Shown: positions 32,721 through 41,303 of the stretch, in pieces
How the letters are laid out: the number at the start of each line of letters is the position of its first letter
How positions within the stretch are numbered: position 1 is the stretch's first letter
The notes under the pieces: model-generated
What the model saw: the letters and a program-made list of their open reading frames with translations, nothing else
Told to the model about the DNA's origin: nothing
Databases searched by the model: none
Source of the DNA: Ardenticatenaceae bacterium
GTDB lineage: Bacteria > Chloroflexota > Anaerolineae > Promineifilales > Promineifilaceae
Direction: 5' to 3'
Assembly: GCA_020634395.1 (NCBI GenBank)
Contig: JACKBU010000003.1
Location: forward strand, 248,001 to 312,000
DNA: 64,000 nucleotides
Program-made: the position numbers and the translations under genes

Positions 32721-33057
32721 CTTCCCCGGCTCCGCGAACCCCATCTGCCGGCTCCCAAACGCACTTCACGGCTCCGTGAACCCCATCTGCCGGCTCCCAA
32801 AGGCACTTCCCGGCCCCGCGAACCCCGTCTGCCGGCTCCCAAACGCACTTCCCGGCTCCGCGAACCCCGTCTGCCGGCTCCCAAAGGCACTTCCCGGCTC
32901 CGCGAACCCCGTCTGCCGCCTCCCAAACGCACTTCCCGGCCCCGCGAACCCCATCTGCCACCTCCCAAACGCACTTCACGGCTCCGGGAACCCCATCTGC
33001 CGCCTCCCAAACGCACTTCCCGGCTCCGCGAACGCCCTCTGCTGCCTCCCAAACACA
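32721..33057. repeat. Minisatellite, eight 42-bp tandem units
   Basis: This fills most of a 459-base stretch without a credible gene (32696-33154). Eight head-to-tail units begin at 32721, 32764, 32806, 32848, 32890, 32932, 32974 and 33016; the first has one extra base. The unit runs CTTCCCGGCTCCGCGAACCC through CCTCCCAAACGCA. Variable positions are shared by non-adjacent units. Since 42 is a multiple of three, several frames stay open on both strands, but none has a convincing start or ribosome-binding site. Confidence 0.95.
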
Positions 33058-33154
33058 CTTTACAAGAAGGGGTTTTCAACCGCGCGGCCTTGCATTACTA
33101 TTTGAGGAGAGGCTTTTTCAGAAAGGCATACAGTCCATTAGAGGCAGGTGAAGG

Positions 33155-33787
33155 ATGAAAATTGCAATCATTGGCACAGGGAACGTGGGACAGGCGCTGG
33201 GCAGCGGCTGGGCGCAGCAGGGCCACGACATCGTTTTTGGCTCGCGCGACCCGCAAAGCGAGAAGGTGCAGGCGCTGCTGGCGGAGGTGGGAGAAACGGC
33301 CGTGGCCGCCGCCATCCCAGAAGCCGTCGCCGCCGCCGAGGTCGTCGTCCTGGCTATCCCCTGGAGCGGCGTGCAAAACACCGCCGAGAGCATTGCGGAT
33401 TGGGGCGGCAAACTCCTCATCGACGCCACCAACCCCATCGCCCCCGGTTTTACCCTGGCCTTTGGCAAAGACGTCTCCGGCGCGGAGATGGTCGCCCACT
33501 GGGCCAAAGGGGCGCGCGTGGTGAAGGCATTTAATACCACCGGCGCAGAAACCATGTCCCATCCGCGCTACGGCGATCAATCCAGCACGATGTTCATCGC
33601 CGGCGATGACCCCGCCGCCAAACAAACCGTCACCCGACTGGCAGAGGCGCTGGGCTTTGACGTGGCCGACGTGGGCGCGCTGCAAACGGCGCGCTATCTG
33701 GAGCCGCTGGCGATGGTGTGGATTCACCTGGCGATGGTGCAGGGCAACGGCCGTCACATTGCCTTTAAGCTGCTGCGTCGAGAATAA
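33155..33787 (+). CDS. NADPH-dependent F420 reductase-like oxidoreductase
   Basis: A 210-residue Rossmann protein of the NADPH:F420 oxidoreductase family. It has the dinucleotide motif AIIGTGNVGQALGSG followed by the NADP-type GSRDP. It continues with VLAIPWSGVQ, DATNPIAPG, RVVKAFNTTGAETM and the C-terminal helix with LEPLAMVWIHLA. True F420 reductases and general NADP-binding relatives cannot be separated here. An F420-type LLM enzyme is encoded at 58.8 kb. GGTGAAGG precedes ATG 33155. The zinc-ribbon gene follows after five bases. Confidence 0.85.
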   Translation: MKIAIIGTGNVGQALGSGWAQQGHDIVFGSRDPQSEKVQALLAEVGETAVAAAIPEAVAAAEVVVLAIPWSGVQNTAESIADWGGKLLIDATNPIAPGFTLAFGKDVSGAEMVAHWAKGARVVKAFNTTGAETMSHPRYGDQSSTMFIAGDDPAAKQTVTRLAEALGFDVADVGALQTARYLEPLAMVWIHLAMVQGNGRHIAFKLLRRE

Positions 33788-33792
33788 ACCTC

Positions 33793-34326
33793 ATGGACAA
33801 CGAATTCCTGACCGAAATTGCCTGCCCCAACTGCCTGGCCCCCATCGACGTGCGCCAGCACAGCCAGCACGTCACCTGCGAGGCCTGCGGCAGCCAATTC
33901 TTGCTGGAAGGTCACATTTGCCCCAACTGCCACACCTATCATCGTGAGCCGCGAGCCATCTGCCGCCAGTGCGGGCAGCCGCTGACGCGCATCTGCCCCA
34001 AATGCCAGACGGCCAACTGGACCGGCGACGAATACTGCCAGAAGTGCGGCGCAGCCCTGGACATCTTCGAGATGCTGCAAAAAGTAGACGCCCGGTCGCG
34101 GGCAGAAAAGCTCAACGAGCAGCACGCCCACATCCGCCAATTGAAGGAAGAAGAGGAACTGGCTTCGCAGCGGCGCATGGCCGAGATGATGGCCATCGAG
34201 GAGGAGCGGCAGCAAGAACTGGCGCGCCAGCAGGCGGCCAGCCGCCAGCACGACCAGAAAATCCTGCTGATCGCTGCGGTGGTGGTGGTTTTTATCCTGC
34301 TGATAGCGGCGATAGCCCTGCTGTGA
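33793..34326 (+). CDS. Multi-zinc-ribbon, tail-anchored membrane protein
   Basis: A 177-residue protein. The first ~85 residues carry six CxxC pairs (CPNC, CEAC, CPNC, CRQC, CPKC, CQKC), enough for three zinc ribbons. Then comes a charged coiled coil (LNEQHAHIRQLKEEEELASQ onwards). A single C-terminal membrane helix (ILLIAAVVVVFILLIAAIALL) suggests tail anchoring with the ribbons in the cytosol. Its function is unknown. It sits five bases after the F420 reductase-like gene, and two terminators follow. Confidence 0.8.
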   Translation: MDNEFLTEIACPNCLAPIDVRQHSQHVTCEACGSQFLLEGHICPNCHTYHREPRAICRQCGQPLTRICPKCQTANWTGDEYCQKCGAALDIFEMLQKVDARSRAEKLNEQHAHIRQLKEEEELASQRRMAEMMAIEEERQQELARQQAASRQHDQKILLIAAVVVVFILLIAAIALL

Positions 34327-34382
34327 CGGCTGGCAGCGCACTGAGCGCTTAGCCCGGCGCTGAAGCACCGATACATAAAAAA

Positions 34383-34412
34383 AGCCGGGAAAACCCGGCT
34401 TGTTGTCTTTTT
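34383..34412. terminator. Intrinsic terminator, possibly bidirectional
   Basis: Stem AGCCGGG/CCCGGCT (34383-34389, 34394-34400) with loop AAAA, T-rich on the right and a run of A on the left, so it could stop transcription from both sides. Confidence 0.8.
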
Positions 34413-34413
34413 A

Positions 34414-34440
34414 GCCCCGTTTTACGGGGCGTTCTTTTTA
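34414..34440 (+). terminator. Second intrinsic terminator
   Basis: Stem GCCCCGT/ACGGGGC (34414-34420, 34424-34430) with loop TTT, followed by GTTCTTTTTA. It is in tandem with the previous terminator. Confidence 0.7.
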
Positions 34441-34475
34441 CCTGGGGCTTTTTAGCTCCAGCCGCGGTTCCCACC

Positions 34476-35999
34476 TTATACGTCTGGCAGTTCCTGCTCG
34501 GGCGCACGGCCGTACATTTCCGTCAGGGCGCGCAGGTGATGGGTGATCTGGCCGTTGAGCATTTCCGGCGTGTAGCGCCAGCGCCAGTAACCGCCCACCT
34601 TGCCGGGGAAATTCATGCGCGCTTCTGTGCCCAGACGCATCAGGTCTTGCATGGTGGCTACGGCCGTATCCCCCACCGACATAAACGCCAGGCGAATCAT
34701 GTCCCAGGCCACATCGTGACCATCCACCGCCAGGTAGCGGCGGAAGTGGTCACGCTCCTCTTCCGTGGCGCTGTTATACCAGCCGATGACCGTGTCATTG
34801 TCGTGCGTGCCGGTGTAGACCACACAGTTTTGGTCGAAGGTGTGCGGCAGGAAACTGCTGTTGCGCTCGCCGCCAAAACCAAACTGCAAGATCTTCATAC
34901 CGGGGAAATCAAATTCATCGCGCAGCGCCACGACTTCGGGGGTGATCACGCCCAAATCTTCGGCAATAATAGGCAAAACGCCCAACTGGTCTTTCATCGC
35001 CCGGAAGAAATCGGCCGCCGGACCCTTTACCCACTGGCCGATAACGGCCGTGGGCTCCGCCGCCGGAATCTCCCAATACGCCTCAAACCCGCGGAAATGA
35101 TCAATGCGCACAATGTCGGCCTGGAGGAAGGTCATTTCCAGGCGCTTCACCCACCAGGCGTAGCCGCTGGCTTTCATTTTTTCCCAGCGGTAAAGCGGAT
35201 TGCCCCAGCGCTGCCCCGTTTCGCTGAAATAATCCGGCGGCACCCCGGCGATGAACTCCGGTGAGCCATCTTCCTTGAGGAAAAACAGATCAGGATTGGC
35301 CCACACGTCGGCGCTGTCGAAGGCCACAAAAATGGGAATATCGCCGATCACCTTGATGCCGCGCTCGTTGGCATACTGCTTCAGCGCCAGCCATTGGGCA
35401 AAAAAGAGGAACTGGAGAAACTTGTGCTGGGCAATTTCATCGGCCAGTTGATGCGACCAGGCGGCTATCGCTTCCGGCTGGCGCTGGGCAATATCCTCCG
35501 GCCAAGTATTCCAGACACCGCCGGACACGTCTTTGTGGTAGTTCTTGACGGCCATGAAGAGCGCAAAATCACTTAACCAGAAGTCGTTGTCGGCGCAGAA
35601 TTTATCAAACGCGGCTACCTGCTCGGGGGAACCATGCTCTTGAAAGTGGGTAAACGCCTGCTGATAGAGCGCGTTCTTGTAGTCGATCACTTCGCCGTAG
35701 TCGACCGCATGGGTGGGGAAGTAAGGGACACTTTGCACGGCCGTTGCCGGCAAATACCCATCGTCCACCAGCTTGTCCGGGCTAATCAGCAGCGGACTGC
35801 CGGCAAAAGCGGAAAAACATTGGTAGGGAGAATCGGCGTAGCCCGTTGGCCCCAGCGGCAGCACCTGCCACAACGACTGCCGGCTGTCTACCAAAAAATC
35901 GATAAAACGATAGGCCTGTTCACCAAAATCACCAATGCCAAAGCGGCTGGGAAAAGATGTGGGGTGTACCAGGACACCCGCTGCACGGGGAAAGCGCAT
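34476..35999 (-). CDS. malQ: 4-alpha-glucanotransferase (amylomaltase)
   Basis: A 507-residue GH77 enzyme that transfers glucan segments in maltodextrin and glycogen metabolism. The N-terminus RAAGVLVHPTSFPSRFGIGD and the motif DSPYQCFSAFAGSPLLI are typical. The catalytic nucleophile Asp is in VRIDHFRGFEAYWEIP, the acid Glu in PIIAEDLGVITP and the third Asp in YTGTHDNDTVIGW. Full length for the bacterial type. It lies directly downstream of glgA in the same direction (about 40 bases), so a glycogen operon is likely. Confidence 0.96.
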   Translation of the reverse strand: MRFPRAAGVLVHPTSFPSRFGIGDFGEQAYRFIDFLVDSRQSLWQVLPLGPTGYADSPYQCFSAFAGSPLLISPDKLVDDGYLPATAVQSVPYFPTHAVDYGEVIDYKNALYQQAFTHFQEHGSPEQVAAFDKFCADNDFWLSDFALFMAVKNYHKDVSGGVWNTWPEDIAQRQPEAIAAWSHQLADEIAQHKFLQFLFFAQWLALKQYANERGIKVIGDIPIFVAFDSADVWANPDLFFLKEDGSPEFIAGVPPDYFSETGQRWGNPLYRWEKMKASGYAWWVKRLEMTFLQADIVRIDHFRGFEAYWEIPAAEPTAVIGQWVKGPAADFFRAMKDQLGVLPIIAEDLGVITPEVVALRDEFDFPGMKILQFGFGGERNSSFLPHTFDQNCVVYTGTHDNDTVIGWYNSATEEERDHFRRYLAVDGHDVAWDMIRLAFMSVGDTAVATMQDLMRLGTEARMNFPGKVGGYWRWRYTPEMLNGQITHHLRALTEMYGRAPEQELPDV

Positions 36000-36039
36000 G
36001 TGAAGTCACCTCATTCAGAAAATGGAATTTCGTGGGCCG

Positions 36040-37503
36040 CTAGCTGTTGCCGGCACGGGCGATGGCCCACTCATAAAGTTGTTGATAACCACCGGCCGAA
36101 CGCTCCCAGGAAAAATCGGCCGTCATGCCGCTGCGCTGGATTTCTTGCCAGCGCGGCCGGTCGACATTGTAAACGTAAATGGCGCGCTGGATGGCATGCC
36201 AGAATTCTTCCTCGTTGAAGTTGTGAAAAACAAAACCGGTAACAGGCTCTTGCACGGTATCGGCCAGACCGCCGGTGGCGCGCACGATGGGCACACTGCC
36301 ATAACGCATGGCAATGAGCTGCCCCAACCCACACGGCTCAAACAACGACGGCATCAGGAACATGTCGCTGCCGCCGTAGATGAGCGGGGCCAGGTCGGCT
36401 TCGTAAGCGAGAACGGCCGTCATCTTTTCGCGGTGATAGGCGGCCAATTGGGCAAACATATTTTCGTACTGGCTGTCGCCGGTGCCCAGCACCACAAACT
36501 GCGCCGAGCCAGAAAACCCGTTCATCAATAAATGCAGCACATGGCCCATGATGTCCAGGCCTTTTTGCCAGGTCAGGCGCGAAACCATCGCCACCAGGGG
36601 CACGTTGTCTACCTGCGGCAAACCGAGCCGTTTTTGCAAAGCCCGCCGGTTTTGCAAACGCTGCTCCAGGCCATCCTCCGCCAGAGTGTCCCCGCTGTAG
36701 TGCGCCGGTAGATGAGGATCGGCCGCCGGGTTCCACTCGTCATAGTCGATACCGTTGAGGATGCCGTGCAGATCATAGGCGCGGTGCCGCAGCAGCCCAT
36801 CGAGGCCGGCCCCGCCTTCCGGCGTCATAATCTCCAACGCATAGGTGGGGCTGACCGTATTGACCATCGTGGCATGGTAAATGCCGCGGGCGATCAGATT
36901 TACTTCGCCATACGGCTCTTCCATGAGCGAGTGGGTGAGGATGCCCAGGTAGTCGAAGATGTGCCAGTTGGTATTGCCCTGGATGGCCAGGTTGTGGATG
37001 GTAAAGACGGTGGGCGTATTGGCGAAAAAGGGATCGCTGGACCCGGCGGTGGCCAGCCAGGCGATGGCCGGGGCGGTATGCCAGTCGTGGCCGTGAACAA
37101 CGTCCGGCTTCCATTTCAAAGCCCGGGCCAGTTCCAGCGCGGCGCGGCTGAAAAAGGCGAAGCGGTAGGGATCGTCCCAGTAGCCGTAGATATTATCGCG
37201 TTTGAATAAATTCCATTGGGCGATGAAGTAGACGGGCACATCGCTGCCCGGCAAACTGCCTTTGAACACGCCGCAGGGGATGTCGCCGCCGCCGGTGGGA
37301 ACGCTCAGCTGCATGGGCAGGGGAGAGATGCCGGGGAAACGGCCGTCTTCGATGCTCTTATATGCCGGCATTACCACCCGCACATCGTGGCCCAGGGCCT
37401 TCAGCGCCTTGGGTAACGATCCACCTACGTCGCCCAATCCACCCGTTTTGGCGAATGGGGCTACTTCTGCACTCAGATAAAGAATGTTGCGTGCACTTGC
37501 CAT
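36040..37503 (-). CDS. glgA: Glycogen synthase
   Basis: A 487-residue GT5 enzyme that transfers glucose from ADP-glucose to a growing alpha-1,4-glucan. The ADP-glucose-binding KTGGL motif is near the N-terminus (EVAPFAKTGGLGDVGGSLPK). The VHGHDWHTA motif and the C-terminal MPSLFEPCGLGQLIAMRYG with Glu and the GGL-like ATGGLADTV segment complete the GT-B active site. The start is ATG 37503. It pairs with malQ downstream. No branching enzyme or pyrophosphorylase is in the window. Confidence 0.96.
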   Translation of the reverse strand: MASARNILYLSAEVAPFAKTGGLGDVGGSLPKALKALGHDVRVVMPAYKSIEDGRFPGISPLPMQLSVPTGGGDIPCGVFKGSLPGSDVPVYFIAQWNLFKRDNIYGYWDDPYRFAFFSRAALELARALKWKPDVVHGHDWHTAPAIAWLATAGSSDPFFANTPTVFTIHNLAIQGNTNWHIFDYLGILTHSLMEEPYGEVNLIARGIYHATMVNTVSPTYALEIMTPEGGAGLDGLLRHRAYDLHGILNGIDYDEWNPAADPHLPAHYSGDTLAEDGLEQRLQNRRALQKRLGLPQVDNVPLVAMVSRLTWQKGLDIMGHVLHLLMNGFSGSAQFVVLGTGDSQYENMFAQLAAYHREKMTAVLAYEADLAPLIYGGSDMFLMPSLFEPCGLGQLIAMRYGSVPIVRATGGLADTVQEPVTGFVFHNFNEEEFWHAIQRAIYVYNVDRPRWQEIQRSGMTADFSWERSAGGYQQLYEWAIARAGNS

Positions 37504-37522
37504 GAAGCCGCCTTGGATGCAG

Positions 37523-37612
37523 TGTTAGTGGCTGGTTGTTAGCAAAAGATGACCCACTAACAACTATCCGATCCTAACTATTAACTGCCCACTATCAACT
37601 GTCAACTACTGT
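37523..37612. repeat. Intergenic word-repeat hairpin 7
   Basis: The left half carries GTTAGTGGCTGGTTGTTAGC, and the right half carries reiterated ACTAACAACTATC and AACTGCCCACTATCAACTG words that can pair with it imperfectly. It lies between the MFS transporter gene and glgA. Confidence 0.65.
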
Positions 37613-37639
37613 GTATTGTGCCTGATTTGTCCGGGTTGT

Positions 37640-38884
37640 TCAAATCGTTGTGGATGAGGCCGGAACGGCCGTTGTCGGCACCCAAAAGATGAAGAGGATG
37701 ACGGCCGTCAGCGCCATCAGCCCACCAAAGAAAAACGGCGCGGCAGGCCCAAACCCCAACCAACTGCCGATGCCCTGCCAGAGCAAACCGGCAATAACAC
37801 TGGCCGGCAGCGCCGCCAGCCCAACTGCAGCATGGTATACGCCGTACGCCGTGCCGCGCTGCGCTTCGGTGACGATGTCGGCCACGTAAGCCCGGGTAGT
37901 TCCTTCAACAGCACCGTAGTAGATACCATACAAAATATAAAGCAGAACGATGTGCCAGACGGCCGTGGCGAGGCCAAACCCAAAGTATAACGCCGTGTAA
38001 AACAGCCACCCGCCAATGATCACTTTCCGCCGCCCAATCCGATCCGACAGAAAACCCAGCGGACCGGCAAGCGACGCATACAGTACATTAAACAAAACCA
38101 ACATGACCAGAATGCCTATGACATCCAGACCGCGTTCTTGGGCGCGCAGTATGAGAAAGGCATCGGCTGAATTGCCAAGCGTAAACAAAATCAGCACCAC
38201 GAGGAAACGGCGAAAGCGCTGATCGAGTCCGCGCCAGGATAGTTTGGGCACGGCACGTTTGGGGCCGGTAACGGCCGTATCGCGCGCTCCGAACGCCAGC
38301 ACCAACACGGCCAACACAGCCGGAACCAGACTCACCCACACCGCCCGATGGAATGTCTCACTGCTTAAGGATAGCGCACCGGCCTGGCTGGCCCACACGA
38401 TACCCAAAGCCAGCAGCAACCCCACCACGGCCCCGGCCGTATCGCCAGCCCGATGCAAGCCAAACGCCAACCCTCGGTGGCTCTCGTCAATGCTGTCGGC
38501 GATGAGGGCATCGCGCGGAGCGGTACGCACGCCTTTGCCCACACGTTCGGCAAAGCGCACGGTGAACACGCCCCACCAGGTGGTTACGATTAACAAGAAG
38601 GGTTTGGCCAGGGTAGAAATGGTATAACCGGCCACCGCCAGCCGCTTGCGTTCGCCCAAGCGATCCGAAAACCAGCCGGAAAAAATCTTCAGCAGGCTGG
38701 CCGTGCTTTCCGCCACGCCTTCGATCAGGCCAATGCCGGCCGTGCGAATGCCCAGCACGTTCGCCAGGAAAAGTGGCAGCAGGTTGAAGATCATCTCGCT
38801 GGAAACGTCGGTTAAAAAGCTGGTAATCGTTACGACCCAAACGTTGCGAGGAAGCTGTCGGATGGTTTGTTTGATTGAAGACAT
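37640..38884 (-). CDS. MFS transporter
   Basis: A ~414-residue major facilitator with about twelve helices. The N-terminus VWVVTITSFLTDVSSEMIFNLLPLFL and the loop 2-3 motif GWFSDRLGERK are clear; the second-half loop has GFLSDRIGRRKV. TM4-5 has RFAERVGKGVRTAPRDALIA, a signature of the group of MFS proteins related to multidrug or heavy-metal (ArsP/Nre-like) exporters. The substrate is unknown. The start at 38884 has AAGGAG upstream; the frame is open further up but without family similarity. Confidence 0.87.
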   Translation of the reverse strand: MSSIKQTIRQLPRNVWVVTITSFLTDVSSEMIFNLLPLFLANVLGIRTAGIGLIEGVAESTASLLKIFSGWFSDRLGERKRLAVAGYTISTLAKPFLLIVTTWWGVFTVRFAERVGKGVRTAPRDALIADSIDESHRGLAFGLHRAGDTAGAVVGLLLALGIVWASQAGALSLSSETFHRAVWVSLVPAVLAVLVLAFGARDTAVTGPKRAVPKLSWRGLDQRFRRFLVVLILFTLGNSADAFLILRAQERGLDVIGILVMLVLFNVLYASLAGPLGFLSDRIGRRKVIIGGWLFYTALYFGFGLATAVWHIVLLYILYGIYYGAVEGTTRAYVADIVTEAQRGTAYGVYHAAVGLAALPASVIAGLLWQGIGSWLGFGPAAPFFFGGLMALTAVILFIFWVPTTAVPASSTTI

Positions 38885-39020
38885 GGGAATCTCCTTATAC
38901 AGAGGGTGATGCGCGGGGTGATTGTACTGTTTTTTGCAGCCGTGCACAGGCACGGCCGTTGCCGCTCTACGCGAATCTCATATTGCGTAGATTGTTGATT
39001 CCCGCTAAGATTTTAGAACG

Positions 39021-39440
39021 ATGCGCAAAAAGTTGTTTCGCCAACGGCCGTTACTGACGATCCCGCAAATTCTTATCCTTCTGGCGGTTATTGCCGCCCT
39101 GTTTATCGGGCTGGACCTCACGCGCCGGGCCCAGGCCGGGCGGTTGGTAGGCGTTGGTGAAGAGTCACTGAAGCATGAAGTCAGCATCGAGGCGACGCGC
39201 CAGATTGAGCTGCAGGCTACGCTGGACTACGTCCAGAGCGATGAGTATGTGGCAGCATATGCCCGCGACGAAGCGGGCTACATTTTGCCCGGCGAAAAAC
39301 GGATTGTGCCGATGATCGTCGAAGCGACTCCGGGAGCACCGCCCGCCGCCACACCCACGCCCGATCCTGCAGCCAGTGCCCGGCCCTGGCAAGCATGGTG
39401 GCAGTTACTAACTGACGATCCCCAACCCATGCGGCCCTAG
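39021..39440 (+). CDS. Septum formation initiator (FtsB/DivIC-like)
   Basis: A 139-residue bitopic protein. It has a basic N-terminus, one membrane helix (PQILILLAVIAALFIGL), a short coiled coil (EESLKHEVSIEATRQIELQA) and the YVQSDEYVAAYARDEAGYILPGEK box typical of the FtsB/DivIC family. That box normally binds FtsL and FtsQ in the divisome. A Thr/Pro/Ala-rich tail follows. The predicted place is the septal membrane with the C-terminus outside. It heads a probable operon with the following kinase. Confidence 0.82.
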   Translation: MRKKLFRQRPLLTIPQILILLAVIAALFIGLDLTRRAQAGRLVGVGEESLKHEVSIEATRQIELQATLDYVQSDEYVAAYARDEAGYILPGEKRIVPMIVEATPGAPPAATPTPDPAASARPWQAWWQLLTDDPQPMRP

Positions 39441-39494
39441 TTTTTGCCTGGTTACTACCCTTTTAATTTCTATTTGTCGTACCTGAACTGAAGA

Positions 39495-41039
39495 ATGAGT
39501 GCTGAGGTAATCTATTACGTATTGTCTTTTGTGGTAACGGCCGTCACGCTGGCGCTTTTGTGGCGGCAGGACACGCGACAGAGCCGCCTGAGAAACGCAC
39601 TGCTGGGATTGCTTCTCGTCAGCGCGGCGGGCGGCGGGCTGGCTTATTGGCAGCCGCCTGGGGTGCTTGTCTACCTGCTTATACTCCAACTTCTCGGCTG
39701 GGCTTTGTTTTTATGGGGGGCAGCGGTCCCACGGCTCGCATGGGGCCTGGGCTTGTTGTTCCTGACGATTGTGGCGCTTCTGCCCCAGCTGCCAGGATGG
39801 CAAATATTGTCCTGGGGGCTGTTGACGGCCGTTCCTCTGGCTGCCTACTTCACCTGGCACCAATCAGCATCCCCGGCCATTCCCATCTTCGCGCCGGCAA
39901 AAATGACGCCGTTTCAACAGCCCGCTCGGGTCCGGGGCGATGTCTCGTCGTCGGCCGTGCAGTCCCAACAGCCCATTTTGGAGTGCCTGACCGATGGGAT
40001 CGTCCTCAGCGGCGTCGATGGCGCCATCACTTACGTGAACGAGGCCGCCGCCGCCATCATTGGCAAAGATACCTCCGCGCTGATCGGCCATCCTGTCACC
40101 GACATATTGACACATTTGCCGATGCTGGCGACGGCGTCCCAAGCCGAAACGGAGCTTATGGGATCTCCTCTGGATCGTAATAACTTCGAGATCAATAGTC
40201 GGATTATTAACGGCCGTATGACCATCCTCTATAACCACGATGGCGTTGTACAGGGCACGGTAGCCATCCTGCGCGATATCACCACCGAGTTTAACGCGGA
40301 GCGCAGCCGCGACAGCTTCTTAACGACGGTGTCGCACGAACTGCGCACTCCTCTGACGGCCATCAAAGGGTATGCGGAACTGTTAGACAGCGGCGCGGGT
40401 GGCCCCCTGACAGAGACGCAAAAATCGTTCACCCAGCCGATCCAGCGCAACGTCACCCGCATGGTCCAGTTGATTAACAGCCTGATTTTTGCTGCGGCCG
40501 TTAGAGGTGGACAGATGGAATTTGCCACCGACCATACCAACGTCCCGCAAATTATTAACCAGATCGCCCGCGAAATGACTCCCAAAGCAGCAACCAGCGG
40601 TCAGCAGTTTATCATCCAGCTAGACGAGCATTTGGGCGTCATTCAGGCCGACCCCATGCACATTGCCACCATTTTGGAAGAACTGTTGGCCAATGCTATC
40701 AAGTACAACAAAACCGGCGGCAAAGTCCACGTTTATGCCGGCTTGCAGCGCGATGAGGGCGAACAACAAGAGTTTGTGCTCATCAGCATTCGTGACGAAG
40801 GCATTGGCATTCAACCAGAGGATCAGACTCACATCTTTGACGACTTTTATCACCCAGACAAAATGGATGCCCAGGTTCAGGCGGGCGGCCTGGGTATGGG
40901 TTTATCGGTAGTCCGGGCACTGGTAGAAGCTTATAACGGCCGTGTCTGGCTGGAGAGCACGCCCGGTCGGGGCAGCACCTTCTTCTTACTTATCCCTGTA
41001 CACCAATCACAAACCACATCCCCCTGGCAAAACGACTAA
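39495..41039 (+). CDS. Membrane-bound PAS sensor histidine kinase
   Basis: A 514-residue kinase. The first ~130 residues hold about five membrane helices without a large external loop, so it may sense the membrane itself. A PAS domain follows (ILECLTDGIVLSGVDGAITY). Next come HisKA with SHELRTPLTAIKGYAELL and the ATPase with N box LLANAIKYN, G1 DEGIGI and G2 GLGMGLSVVRAL. All catalytic boxes are intact. No cognate regulator is adjacent. It is 54 bases downstream of the FtsB-like gene. Confidence 0.9.
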   Translation: MSAEVIYYVLSFVVTAVTLALLWRQDTRQSRLRNALLGLLLVSAAGGGLAYWQPPGVLVYLLILQLLGWALFLWGAAVPRLAWGLGLLFLTIVALLPQLPGWQILSWGLLTAVPLAAYFTWHQSASPAIPIFAPAKMTPFQQPARVRGDVSSSAVQSQQPILECLTDGIVLSGVDGAITYVNEAAAAIIGKDTSALIGHPVTDILTHLPMLATASQAETELMGSPLDRNNFEINSRIINGRMTILYNHDGVVQGTVAILRDITTEFNAERSRDSFLTTVSHELRTPLTAIKGYAELLDSGAGGPLTETQKSFTQPIQRNVTRMVQLINSLIFAAAVRGGQMEFATDHTNVPQIINQIAREMTPKAATSGQQFIIQLDEHLGVIQADPMHIATILEELLANAIKYNKTGGKVHVYAGLQRDEGEQQEFVLISIRDEGIGIQPEDQTHIFDDFYHPDKMDAQVQAGGLGMGLSVVRALVEAYNGRVWLESTPGRGSTFFLLIPVHQSQTTSPWQND

Positions 41040-41303
41040 ATTCCCCGAACGGCACCGTTTCTTAAAGCACCGATACCTCTTACTTCTCTGCACAAGAGTA
41101 CGGCAGTACTAGTTATTTGCTATTCAACTTGACATATGTTACCATATGCAAGATCGGGAGGTTTACATATTGTTAGCAATCAACAATATTTCGTTTAAAC
41201 CCCAAGTAGTTTGCTTATATGCCCTCACCTGTGGGACGCAACCATTGACTCGCATCGCGCCGAAACACAGCCTAGTCACGATATCACGTAAAGGGATAAA
41301 ACG
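41040..41303. other. 264-base intergenic region before the CpaB-like pair
   Basis: AT-richer than its surroundings. It contains TTGACA (41129-41134) and a CATATG-TTAC-CATATG double palindrome (41133-41148), plus an alternative promoter TTGCTA (41117-41122)/TACCAT (41140-41145) with a 17-base spacer. One of these probably drives the CpaB-like genes. No gene, ACGGCCGT copy or word-repeat hairpin is seen. Confidence 0.4.

Noticed and set aside
32721..33057. CRISPR array
   Set aside because: The units are directly adjacent with no unique spacers, and no cas genes are present.
32407..33105. Long open frames on both strands across the 42-bp tandem repeats, including a minus-strand frame running into the helicase gene
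   Set aside because: They are open because the unit is a multiple of three. None has a ribosome-binding site or a start outside the repeat, and the non-repeat parts are antisense to the helicase.
41129..41157. TTGACA with a -10 box 17 bases downstream as promoter of the CpaB-like pair
   Set aside because: The hexamer at that distance (GATCGG) is a poor -10, so it is only mentioned as a candidate in the intergenic entry.
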